A stretch of DNA of 64,000 nucleotides from Methanolobus mangrovi (GTDB lineage Archaea; Halobacteriota; Methanosarcinia; Methanosarcinales; Methanosarcinaceae): positions 1,116,001-1,180,000 of the forward strand of contig NZ_CP133594.1 of NCBI RefSeq assembly GCF_031312535.1, read 5' to 3'. The notes beneath the pieces were generated by a model. The model was not told where the DNA came from. It was given only the letters and a program-made list of their open reading frames with translations, and ran no database searches. This document shows, in pieces, positions 10,401-17,704 of this stretch; position 1 is the first letter of the stretch; each line of letters opens with the position of its first letter. Both the position numbers and the translations under genes were made by a program.

Positions 10401-10970
10401 TACATGAAACATGTTTCAAATAGTGGACATCATCTGTTAAACCTCATCAATGACATACTTGACATTTCCAAAGTGGAAGCAGGAAAGATGGAGCTACATA
10501 TTGATACGTTGAATATGGAAACAGTAATTGATGATATTGTAGCTATAACACAGACCCTTACATCCAAGAAAAATATAAGCGTTAATGTGGATGTGCAGGA
10601 GAACATGCCAGGGATGAGAGCCGACAGATCAAAGCTCAAGCAGATAATGTATAATCTGATGGGAAATGCAATTAAATTTACAGATGATGGCGGTAAGATA
10701 ACCATACTTGCTAAAGTCAAAGATAAAAAGGTACTTGTTTCTGTCATAGATAACGGAATTGGTATTTCCATTGAAGACCAGAAGAAACTCTTCAAGCCTT
10801 TCAGCCAGATAGATTCGTCCATATCCAGAAGATATGAAGGAACAGGTCTTGGACTTGCCCTTGTAAAGGAACTTGTAGAATTGCACGGAGGAAAGATCTG
10901 GGTTGAAAGTGAAGTTAGAAAAGGAAGTAATTTTACATTTGAATTACCGATTGATGATAATCAGGACTAA
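7431..10970 (+). CDS. Multi-PAS/GAF sensor histidine kinase
   Basis: A 1179-residue soluble sensor kinase with no transmembrane segment. Approximate order: PAS 26-140, GAF 152-310, PAS 326-445, PAS 454-570, PAS 575-690, PAS 695-810, PAS 816-935, HisKA with the phosphorylated His960 in FLANMSHELRTPLN, and HATPase_c from about 1060 with NLMGNAIKF, DNGIGI and GTGLGLAL boxes. Several PAS units end in a similar (A/V)IVRDI(T/S)E(R/S)K linker, pointing to internal duplication; PAS5 and PAS6 are closest to each other (both open Y(K/R)SLFE(Q/R)SNDAI). No receiver domain and no response regulator beside it, so the partner is elsewhere. A TATA-like AATTATAAATA sits near 7353. Ligand unknown; sensing is cytosolic. 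Confidence 0.95.
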   Translation: MKKMTEKYHRYVDETSVLPENGDDGFENLVDELPLGILSCDREGNITAINNFLLNILGSPSAEDTKKINLLTFPPLVKSGVSAVVEEALTTAKNSSIETSYLSKWKKELFLSFKVFPRKDVNGFVYGCHAIIEDLTTRKRANRELEESKNKDILISRISSRFINSNFKDIEGDINKTLEDLADFIGADRVSLFNVTENTDHIIKTHEWHVEGLSSRIPLNEKWDTKELVFEQLSNSQIVNISDVDRLPEEKECVRKLLHDLGIKSIAMIPLSHYGIFKGFICIDSKSEKQNWNEKQLYVLKIAGDMITGILERKDAEVMLLQKEKEYEDIINSLDAVIWKATFDKDGNVLTSYISKPVDNVLGLHDGTIGNDWNKFFAHIHPEDLPNVLDAFKKSFIEIDTPIDQDYRLLSDEGKSVWISSIGSSHLQSDGTFLTYGTSVNITPRKLAEEEVARSEERYRSLVEELSDAVIINTFEGEILEVNDKTCEMVGYSRDELQNMTIYDLMPPERRTSAKENMSRFIKNGKILAESRFVTADGNLLIVEVNAKALKGYNNTAQAIVRDITERKEAEIALRESEERFKVLHNASFGGITIHDKGIILDCNRGLSEISGYSYEELIGMDGLMLIAESFRNTVMNNVLRGYEEPYEVMGLRKDGSVYPLRLEAKNIPYKGKQMRVVEFRNITEQKQTEDRIKESEEKYKSLFEQSNDAIFLNHVDGQIVDVNEKACKMFGYTRQEFQKMNVVDLLAPYHKTAGDMGMQQFREDGSVYIHLLYAKANGETFDAEVNAKVLEGYNNLAQAIVRDISESKKAEEEIIRSETKYRSLFERSNDAIMIHDLNGLILEANDRACEMFGYSETELKQISVLDLTLEEDRIEMKSRIGIIKTEGYCRKENRMVRSDGSIIYVDVSASFLKAQQNLIQTVSRDITDRVRTEAAMICAKIEAETASRTKSEFLANMSHELRTPLNSIIGFSDVMLDGLTGELSPKQKNYMKHVSNSGHHLLNLINDILDISKVEAGKMELHIDTLNMETVIDDIVAITQTLTSKKNISVNVDVQENMPGMRADRSKLKQIMYNLMGNAIKFTDDGGKITILAKVKDKKVLVSVIDNGIGISIEDQKKLFKPFSQIDSSISRRYEGTGLGLALVKELVELHGGKIWVESEVRKGSNFTFELPIDDNQD

Positions 10971-11471
10971 CTATTATTGATCAATTAAAACGTTTTTATT
11001 TTTTATAGACTAACTACTTGTTTTGTAAACCAGCAGCTACTTCTGATTGGATTGTCAATCAAACAATAAAATAAATATTCCAAATATAAGTTACCCTGAC
11101 CTTGCCAGGGCAACTTGGGAAGTGGGATGTGGTGGAGTGGAGGTAGTTTGATGGATATAAATGACCCACATCCTCGTATGCACTAGAGTAATAATCCTCT
11201 AGTAATTTGTCGTTTTATTATTACTGACATATAAAGATATCGTGAAGATATAAATACAGTAGGCATTATTTCTAATTGTGCAACAAAATAGAGCAGTCAA
11301 ATGTAAACCAATATATAAATGACAGTATACGTACTGAATTTTCTGCCAACAATTGTAAACCCTGAATGACTCACGCACATCCTTAAAACTTAATACATGA
11401 GGACAATAACCACAACTCTTATGTATTTATAAAAAAGAGATTAGACAGGTTGAATACGGGGAGGAACAAAG
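10971..11471 (+). other. 500-nt intergenic region with a hairpin-ended 11-codon frame
   Basis: No full gene seen. GGAGGT (11139-11144) lies six bases before an ATG at 11151 that opens an 11-codon frame (MDINDPHPRMH). Its TAG at 11184-11186 falls inside the stem of a hairpin, ACTAGAG (11182-11188) paired with CTCTAGT (11197-11203), followed by a T-rich tract. Upstream is an imperfect hairpin around CCCTG...CAGGG (11090-11114). TATA-like GATATAAATA near 11256 may serve the marC-type gene. Confidence 0.4.
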
Positions 11472-12104
11472 ACGGACAACATTGCATTTTTGATATACTC
11501 GTTCAGCTCCCTTTTTGCCATAGTCAGTCCAGTTGGTGGAGTTATCACATTCGTCTCACTGACAAGTGACATAACACTGGAAGAGAAGAATGTACTTGCC
11601 ACAAAATCCGTAATCCTTGCCTGCATAATTGCCTTATTTTTTGCAATATCAGGAGAAATGATATTAAACTTCTTCGGTGTGAGCATTGATGCTTTAAGAG
11701 TAGCTGGCGGAATACTGCTTTTTACTGTGGCTTTTGATATGATACTGGCAAAGGTTTCCCGTGAAAGTATCACAAAAACAGAAATAACCAAATCACAGGA
11801 CCGTAGCGATATATGGATATTCCCTATTGGCCTTCCACTTTTAACAGGCCCGGGTACAATTACCACCGTTATTGTCCTAATGGGAAGTGCAGTTTCAATA
11901 TTACAAAACATTGCAGTCATGTTTGCGATACTGCTCACCTTTTTAATAACATTGATTTTATTTAGGTTTTCCAGAAGAGTGTATAAATTCCTTGGCCATA
12001 CCGGAATGCTGGTATTTACAAGACTTATGGGATTGTTGCTTGCAGCAATGGCTGTAAATTTCATTGCACTTGGAATATGGAATATTTATACCTCATTCCA
12101 GTGA
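11472..12104 (+). CDS. MarC/NAAT family integral membrane protein with apparent ACG start
   Basis: About 210 residues, six predicted transmembrane helices, matching the MarC (UPF0056) family of inner-membrane proteins of unclear transport role. Family features seen: SLFAIVSPVGGVITF near the N-terminus, FPIGLPLLTGPGTITT in the middle and RLMGLLLAAMAVNFI at the end. A strong GGGGAGG (11458-11464) stands seven bases before codon 11472, but that codon is ACG, not ATG; the residues it would start, (M)DNIAFLIYSF, look like the normal family N-terminus. The alternative is TTG at 11490, which has no ribosome-binding site at a useful distance and would clip the first helix. Non-canonical initiation, a point mutation or a sequence error are all possible. 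Confidence 0.85.
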   Translation, partial: TDNIAFLIYSFSSLFAIVSPVGGVITFVSLTSDITLEEKNVLATKSVILACIIALFFAISGEMILNFFGVSIDALRVAGGILLFTVAFDMILAKVSRESITKTEITKSQDRSDIWIFPIGLPLLTGPGTITTVIVLMGSAVSILQNIAVMFAILLTFLITLILFRFSRRVYKFLGHTGMLVFTRLMGLLLAAMAVNFIALGIWNIYTSFQ

Positions 12105-12177
12105 ACGACAAGTACATTTGATCCAAAGATAACAATCACAATGATTTTATCGGATAATCTCATAAACCTCATAGAGT

Positions 12178-14904
12178 GTGGGTGACAAAGTGCCGGAAGA
12201 AAGGGACTTTCAATGTCGATCCAGAGGGGACGAACATAACATTTCACTGGAGCAGATTCTTGAAAAACTTGCTGCATCAGCTGAAGGCTTGTCTTCTGAA
12301 GAGGCAAGCAGAAGGATTGGTCTTTGTGGAAGGAACGTTTTCGAGGAAACCGGAAAACAAAGTCTTCTTATCAAATACTTAAAACAATACAGGAATTTCT
12401 TCTCACTTTTACTTTTATTTGGTTCCATACTTTCATTCATTGCTGAATGGCTTGACCCCGGACAGGGCAATATTTTCATTGCCATAGCACTACTTGGAGT
12501 GGTTATACTCAACGGCAGTTTTACATTCATTCAGGAATACCAGGCCGAAAGGATAATGGCGAGTTTCAAGAACCTCATTCCTCCAAAAGCCCGGGTACTG
12601 AGGGATGGAGAGATCAAAGAGATACTTGCCACCGAAATAGTGGTGGGTGATGTGGTCTATCTTGAGGAAGGTGACAAGATACCTGCAGATGGCAGGCTCA
12701 TAGAAGAGAACTCACTGAAAGTTGACAACTCACCAATAACCGGAGAAGCTGAACCACAACTACGTTCATTGAACTGTACGCATCCCAATATGCTGGAATG
12801 CAGGAACATGGTATTCTCAGGAACACTTGTCCAGACAGGAAATGGAAAAGCACTCATCTTTGGCACCGGTTCGGATACACAGATAGGAAAGCTTGCAGCC
12901 CTGACAGAACAGACATCTTCCGTGGACACACCCATACGCAAGGAACTCAATGACTTTATAAAGGTCATTTCTGCAATTGCTATATTTCTTGGAGTTTCCT
13001 TCTTCCTTGTAGGATTCCTCATTCAGGATACATTCCTTGCAAATCTCATTTTCGCTATTGGTATCATCGTTGCAAATGTACCTGAAGGACTACTGCCAAC
13101 GGTAACGCTTGCCCTGAGTCTCGCATCGAAAAGAATGGCAAAAAGGAATGCACTGATCAAACAACTGGAATCAGTTGAAACACTTGGTTCCACAACTGTC
13201 ATCTGTACAGATAAAACAGGAACCCTTACACAGAACAAGATGGCTATTCATTCAGTTTACACAGGTTCAGGCCATCTGGATGTAGAGAAAAAGGCCAACC
13301 CATCCGATGTATTTCTGCGTGTGGCTACCATATGTAATAATTCCAGACTTACAGAAGAAAAACCGGGATACAAAGGTGATCCTACTGAAGGCTCTTTGCT
13401 TGTTTATGCCAGTGAATTCACCGACATAAATAAAATGAAGGATGAATTTCCCCGGCTTGCAGAATATCCTTTCGATTCCAAAAAACAGAGGATGCAGGTT
13501 ATCTCCAAAACACCAACCGGAGAGATGGAAGCATACCTGAAAGGAGCACCTGAAGTTATTATCGATATGTGCAGCCACATAATGATTGATGGGATAGAAG
13601 AGATACTTGACGAAGTAGAAAAAAAATCCCTTGACGAACAACACCTTGTAATGGCAAAAAAAGGGGAAAGAGTACTTGCATTTGCTTACAGGAAAGCAGA
13701 TAGCGATAACGAATATGACGATGGTTTTATCTTCATTGCTTTTGCAGGTGCCGTAGACCCTCCACGACCGGAAGCAAAAGAAGCCATCAAAAAATGCCAC
13801 CTTGCAGGTATCAAGGTTGTTATGATAACAGGAGATCATCCGGTAACCGCACGTTCCATCGCTGAAACCGTAGGCCTTACCGACGATCACATTGAACCTG
13901 TCCTGATAACCGGTTCAGAACTTGAAGAGCTTTCGACAGAAGAGCTTGCACAACGACTGAAAGCTCCAAGCATTGTATTTGCACGCACATCCCCTATACA
14001 GAAACTCAAGATAGTACGTGCTTTCCAGGCGGCAGGCGAAATCGTTACAATGACTGGAGACGGTGTGAATGATGCACCTGCCATGAAGAATGCAGATATG
14101 GGGGTTGCCATGGGAAGCGGTACGGACGTTGCAAGGGAAGCAGCGGACATGGTACTGCTCGATGATAATTTTGCTACCATCGTCAATGCAATAGAAGAAG
14201 GCAGAACCGTCTTTGATAACATCAAGAAGTTCATAGCCTACATTCTTACAAGCAATGTCCCTGAAATATTACCATTCATAGCTTTTGTGCTGCTTGCATT
14301 GCCTCTGCCAATGAACGTGCAACTCATCCTTGCCATTGACCTGGGAACTGACATTCTCCCGGCGTTGTCCCTTGCAGTGGAAAAAGGAGAAGGCGATATT
14401 ATGAAACGTCCCCCACGCTCAAGGGAAGAGAAACTGCTTACACCACAGGTACTGCTAACGTCCTACGGAATCAAGGGACCTATAGAAGCTGCTGCCGGAT
14501 TTGCATGCTACTTTGCAGTGCTTTTCGATGGTGGGTGGAAATGGGGACAGCAACTGCCATTCACGGATACTCTTTACATGCAGGCCATAACAGCATTCTT
14601 TGCAGCCGTTATTGTCTGCCAGATAGCAAACGTTTTCACATCAAGGACCAGAAGACAATCCGTATTGACAAAAGGATTTTTCAGCAACCGCATGGTTCTT
14701 CTCGGTATAGCCAGCGAGCTTCTCATACTGGCTTTCATCATCTACAACCCACTGGTGAACCTTGTATTCAATACAGCAGCAATATCCATGAAATATGTAC
14801 TTATTGCAGTGCCATTTGCCCTGCTGCTGCTTGGAGTCGATGAGTTCAGAAAGTATGCAATAAGGAAAGACTCACCCTTTGTCACCCGTTTCTTCAAATG
14901 GTGA
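12178..14904 (+). CDS. P-type cation ATPase, subfamily IIC-like (Na,K-ATPase-related)
   Basis: A 908-residue ATP-driven cation pump. Order: N-terminal cation-ATPase domain, M1-M2, actuator domain with TGEAE (TGES equivalent), M3-M4 with VANVPEGLL, phosphorylation site DKTGTLTQ (Asp345), nucleotide domain with KGAPE, hinge TGDGVNDAPA, and M5-M10. M4 PEGLL, M5 SNVPEILPF and M6 AIDLGTDILPALSLA keep the acidic residues that bind Na+/K+ in animal Na,K-ATPase, and DIMKRPPR follows M6 as in that group; Ca-ATPases would have PEGLP. Such archaeal relatives are known in methanogens. Start is uncertain: GTG at 12178, or GTG at 12190 with GGTGA close before it. No beta subunit gene nearby. Ion specificity is inference. 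Confidence 0.93.
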   Translation: MGDKVPEERDFQCRSRGDEHNISLEQILEKLAASAEGLSSEEASRRIGLCGRNVFEETGKQSLLIKYLKQYRNFFSLLLLFGSILSFIAEWLDPGQGNIFIAIALLGVVILNGSFTFIQEYQAERIMASFKNLIPPKARVLRDGEIKEILATEIVVGDVVYLEEGDKIPADGRLIEENSLKVDNSPITGEAEPQLRSLNCTHPNMLECRNMVFSGTLVQTGNGKALIFGTGSDTQIGKLAALTEQTSSVDTPIRKELNDFIKVISAIAIFLGVSFFLVGFLIQDTFLANLIFAIGIIVANVPEGLLPTVTLALSLASKRMAKRNALIKQLESVETLGSTTVICTDKTGTLTQNKMAIHSVYTGSGHLDVEKKANPSDVFLRVATICNNSRLTEEKPGYKGDPTEGSLLVYASEFTDINKMKDEFPRLAEYPFDSKKQRMQVISKTPTGEMEAYLKGAPEVIIDMCSHIMIDGIEEILDEVEKKSLDEQHLVMAKKGERVLAFAYRKADSDNEYDDGFIFIAFAGAVDPPRPEAKEAIKKCHLAGIKVVMITGDHPVTARSIAETVGLTDDHIEPVLITGSELEELSTEELAQRLKAPSIVFARTSPIQKLKIVRAFQAAGEIVTMTGDGVNDAPAMKNADMGVAMGSGTDVAREAADMVLLDDNFATIVNAIEEGRTVFDNIKKFIAYILTSNVPEILPFIAFVLLALPLPMNVQLILAIDLGTDILPALSLAVEKGEGDIMKRPPRSREEKLLTPQVLLTSYGIKGPIEAAAGFACYFAVLFDGGWKWGQQLPFTDTLYMQAITAFFAAVIVCQIANVFTSRTRRQSVLTKGFFSNRMVLLGIASELLILAFIIYNPLVNLVFNTAAISMKYVLIAVPFALLLLGVDEFRKYAIRKDSPFVTRFFKW

Positions 14905-14930
14905 TTATCGGGTGACCTTTATTCTTTCTT
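14881..14930 (+). terminator. Possible terminator between convergent genes
   Basis: GTCACCCG (14881-14888) pairs with CGGGTGAC (14909-14916) across the end of the ATPase gene, followed by a T-rich tract. The 20-nt loop is long, so this is a moderate candidate. Confidence 0.4.
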
Positions 14931-15812
14931 TTTCCGGAAAACCACTTCAGTATGAGGATATGCGATTTCCACATCATCAGAAACCCTTATACGGTCAAAT
15001 ATCTCTTTTGTGATCTTCGTGGAATACTCGTTTAACTGCCGGGCCGGAGAGAAATACTTTATATGGACATCCACCCCACTTGCCTGGAACTCAAGTCTTA
15101 TACGAGGATTTCCAGGACTAGTACTGATAATGCCTGCAAGATATTTTCGAGCTGCAAGATCAGCTATTTCAATTGCATGATCAAGATTGCTCTCATATGT
15201 CACATTCACTATCACACTGTCAAGAACAAAATCATTGTTTAAAGTGTAATTAATGATATTTTTCTCAAACAGCATCCAGTTGGGAACCATCACCACTCTA
15301 CCAGAGTTTTCCTCATCAATGATAAGACCACCAATCTCCATAACATGCACATGAGTCAGATTGATATCTACAACATCACCTTTCACATCACCTATTGTGA
15401 TCCTATCACCGATGTCAAATGGTCTTTTGGTTACCACCATAATCCAGGCAGCTATACCCGTCATCGGTTTCTGGAGAGCAAAACCGATAGCTGCTGAAAG
15501 CAGACCAAGGAATACACCAAATTCAGACCATGCATTAGAATATGAAAGAGCAGCGAATAGAATAATTATCAGGTAAAGTGAATACCTGAATAGCTGACTC
15601 ATTAATTTGATGTTGGAACTTTGTTTCTTCGTTTTAGCCTTGCGCAGGAGATTATTTTTCAGCACATCAATAACTATACTGATCAAAACAAGGATGATAA
15701 AGACTGCAAGAAGTCTCATCCCAAATGACAGTAATCGATCTACAGTAATAAAGTCCTGCAAATTAAGTAAAGTAATAATTTCCTGCAAATTAAGTCCCAT
15801 GAAATCATCCAT
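14919..15812 (-). CDS. MscS-family mechanosensitive channel
   Basis: About 297 residues. Two or three N-terminal hydrophobic helices (from LLSFGMRLLAVFIILVLISI) precede the MscS pore/beta core: the Gly/Ala-rich pore helix segment LGLLSAAIGFALQKPMTGIA, then RPFDIGDRITIGDVKGDVVDI, which is the family beta-domain signature, and a C-terminal alpha/beta domain. Such channels release solutes on hypo-osmotic shock. The ATG at 15812 is chosen over an upstream TTG at 15818. Neighbours on the same strand are a coiled-coil protein and a CNNM-type protein, possibly one transcription unit with a stress or ion theme. A second, different MscS lies at 23548. Confidence 0.92.
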   Translation of the reverse strand: MDDFMGLNLQEIITLLNLQDFITVDRLLSFGMRLLAVFIILVLISIVIDVLKNNLLRKAKTKKQSSNIKLMSQLFRYSLYLIIILFAALSYSNAWSEFGVFLGLLSAAIGFALQKPMTGIAAWIMVVTKRPFDIGDRITIGDVKGDVVDINLTHVHVMEIGGLIIDEENSGRVVMVPNWMLFEKNIINYTLNNDFVLDSVIVNVTYESNLDHAIEIADLAARKYLAGIISTSPGNPRIRLEFQASGVDVHIKYFSPARQLNEYSTKITKEIFDRIRVSDDVEIAYPHTEVVFRKKKE

Positions 15813-15845
15813 TGACAAATTAAATCAAAAAATGAAAGAGCATTG

Positions 15846-16367
15846 TCACTCTTTCTTCAGTAGTTTCTTAACCATTTGTTTTAAATCAGATGCCAGATCA
15901 TCTGCCTCATTTCCGGTTGCCTGAGCCAGTTCTTTGACTTTATCAGATATCTTGTCTACATCTTTTTTAATGTCTACAGATTTTACCGAAGAGGCTATTT
16001 TCTTAATGACATCCATGATATCTTCGGTGATCTTTGCAGCCTCATCACCTGTTGCATCAATGAGTGAATCTATTCCGGCATTCGCCCTGTCATAGTTCCT
16101 TCCAAGATTGATCTTCTCTGCAAGGATGTCCAGCTGTTCACCAAGCTCAGAAGACAGGCCCTTTGCTCCATCCCCGGTCTTTTTGGCAAGATCATCGATG
16201 CCTTCAAACAATTTATCCATGTCTTCACGAAGGTCTATGCTTTTTATATCATCTACAATGCCTTTTATTGATGATTTTACGCTAACAGCGATATTTTCTG
16301 CCTCATTGCCAGTCTTGTCAACTAGTTCATGTATCTCATTTCTAATTTTACGAATCGTTTCTTTCAC
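15846..16367 (-). CDS. Repetitive coiled-coil protein of unknown function
   Basis: A 173-residue, highly charged helical protein built from four units of about 40 residues, each containing a TGxxA-type signature: VDKTGNEAENIA, AKKTGDGAKGLS, IDATGDEAAKIT and AQATGNEADDLA. Between them are amphipathic helices such as VSVKSSIKGIVDDIKSIDL and ASSVKSVDIKKDVDKI, so the sequence also shows a two-fold pattern. No signal peptide or membrane span. The helical repeat style recalls phasin/apolipoprotein-like or YtxH-like proteins, but I recognise no family. It lies between MscS and DUF21 genes on the same strand; 34 nt separate it from mscS, suggesting co-transcription. Confidence 0.75.
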   Translation of the reverse strand: MKETIRKIRNEIHELVDKTGNEAENIAVSVKSSIKGIVDDIKSIDLREDMDKLFEGIDDLAKKTGDGAKGLSSELGEQLDILAEKINLGRNYDRANAGIDSLIDATGDEAAKITEDIMDVIKKIASSVKSVDIKKDVDKISDKVKELAQATGNEADDLASDLKQMVKKLLKKE

Positions 16368-16453
16368 AATGACCCCTCCCCGAGTCTAAACATATTTGAT
16401 TTTTTTAAGTATTAAACATATCGTAATCAGTAATGATATACAGCAAAAAATCT

Positions 16454-17479
16454 TTATTCAACTCTGACAACTATCCCCCTAAGGAGGCGACCCAGTATAT
16501 CCGAACCTGTTATAATTATCTTTTCGGGATCATCCTTGTTCCAGTAAAGCAGAAGATCATTATCTATAACATCATCCTCAGAATCTACAGGATAAACCTT
16601 CAACTTGTGAAGTACACCACCAATCTTTTCTTCAGGATCCCTTACAATTATAGGATGATGGCAGTACTTATAGGGATTGAATTCTTTTTTTCTGTAGACG
16701 GCATCCCTGAGAAATGACCCGGAATCAATTGCCATCACTGGCTCGTTGGTTTCATCCACCACTATGACCCATTTCTTTGAACTTGAAGCAATATTTTCCA
16801 GCAACGTATCGAACTCAGCATCTTCAGATGATGGAAATATAACAAGGCCATTGAAAGTAGGCAGGGATATTATACTCAATGGGTCAATAACAGACCCTTC
16901 CTGCTTGACATGAAGATCATCTATGGTAAGGAAATTCAAAGCTCCAAGCCCTTCAAGGTGATCGATATCACTACTCTCGGAAATGATATGTTTTCTAAGC
17001 ATTATTCCAAGAGAACGTTCTTTGAAGAACTCCATTTTCTCTTTCCCAAGCCACGTATCCAGAATTATTGCAGACGGTTTTGCCACGGGATACAGCAAGA
17101 ACATGTATAATTTGACAAGAGGGGAAAAAGTAGCTCCAAGTCGTAAGGAATTACGTGTGAAATAAGCCTGCGGAGCAATTTCTCCGAAACTTGTGATAAG
17201 AACTGTGGAAAAAATAAAAGCTGATGCTCCAGACATTATAGAATCAGTCAGCAATGCCAGAAGAACATTTATACCAACATTACCCCATAGTAAAGTAGAG
17301 AGCAGCAGGTGGGAATTACGCCTTATTTCCAGTATTTTCCTTGCATCCTCATTCTTAGCTTCAGCCTCTATTTCAAGACGAAGACGGGTCAGTCCGAACA
17401 TGCCTATGGTCAGTCCGGAAAATATACCGGATTGAAGCAGGCAGAGAGCTATCAAAAACCATGTTATTATGTTATTCAT
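16454..17479 (-). CDS. CNNM/CorC-type protein: DUF21 membrane domain plus CBS-like domain
   Basis: A 341-residue membrane protein. Residues 1-170 match the DUF21 (CNNM transmembrane) domain: the opening FSGLTIGMFGL, the helix LRLEIEAEAKNEDARKI, then HLLLSTLLWGNVGINVLLA and SFGEIAPQAYF. The remaining half has the DPLSIISLPTF and WVIVVDETNEP segments of a CBS-pair region. CNNM/CorC relatives are linked to Mg2+ and other divalent ion transport. The family is usually longer (C-terminal CorC_HlyC domain), which is absent. Start ATG at 17479 is at the edge of a divergent promoter region facing the glycogen cluster. Role as ion exporter is inferred from the family. Confidence 0.88.
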   Translation of the reverse strand: MNNIITWFLIALCLLQSGIFSGLTIGMFGLTRLRLEIEAEAKNEDARKILEIRRNSHLLLSTLLWGNVGINVLLALLTDSIMSGASAFIFSTVLITSFGEIAPQAYFTRNSLRLGATFSPLVKLYMFLLYPVAKPSAIILDTWLGKEKMEFFKERSLGIMLRKHIISESSDIDHLEGLGALNFLTIDDLHVKQEGSVIDPLSIISLPTFNGLVIFPSSEDAEFDTLLENIASSSKKWVIVVDETNEPVMAIDSGSFLRDAVYRKKEFNPYKYCHHPIIVRDPEEKIGGVLHKLKVYPVDSEDDVIDNDLLLYWNKDDPEKIIITGSDILGRLLRGIVVRVE

Positions 17480-17652
17480 GTATTATTCCGTTGAGGCGCG
17501 TTCAAAAACCTCTGGTTTGATATGGGTATAAGAGTAGTAAAACTTTTCTGAGGAATGGACTGCTTCATCTTTAGCTAAAAAAGGGTTGCTAAGATCTATT
17601 TTGGTCATAATTAATTCTGAATAGCAGGTTCAGTAACTCCTGTCAGATATTT

Positions 17653-17664
17653 TCATATATAATC
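17653..17664 (+). promoter_or_regulatory. Likely promoter of the glycogen cluster
   Basis: TTCATATATAAT is a good TATA element 41-52 nt ahead of the glycogen synthase ATG at 17705, which itself has GGGAGAAGGGA immediately upstream. The next eight genes run on with short gaps or overlaps, so this is probably the main promoter of the cluster. Confidence 0.45.
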
Positions 17665-17704
17665 GGACTCTATTTAGAATGGAAGATATTTAAGGGAGAA
17701 GGGA

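Noticed and set aside
11441-12064. 207-codon minus-strand frame opposite the MarC gene
   Set aside because: It mirrors the hydrophobic MarC coding sequence, has no SD, and the plus-strand product matches a known family.
13267-13890. 207-codon minus-strand frame within the P-type ATPase
   Set aside because: Shadow of conserved ATPase coding sequence; its product is Phe/Cys/Tyr-rich with no family likeness.
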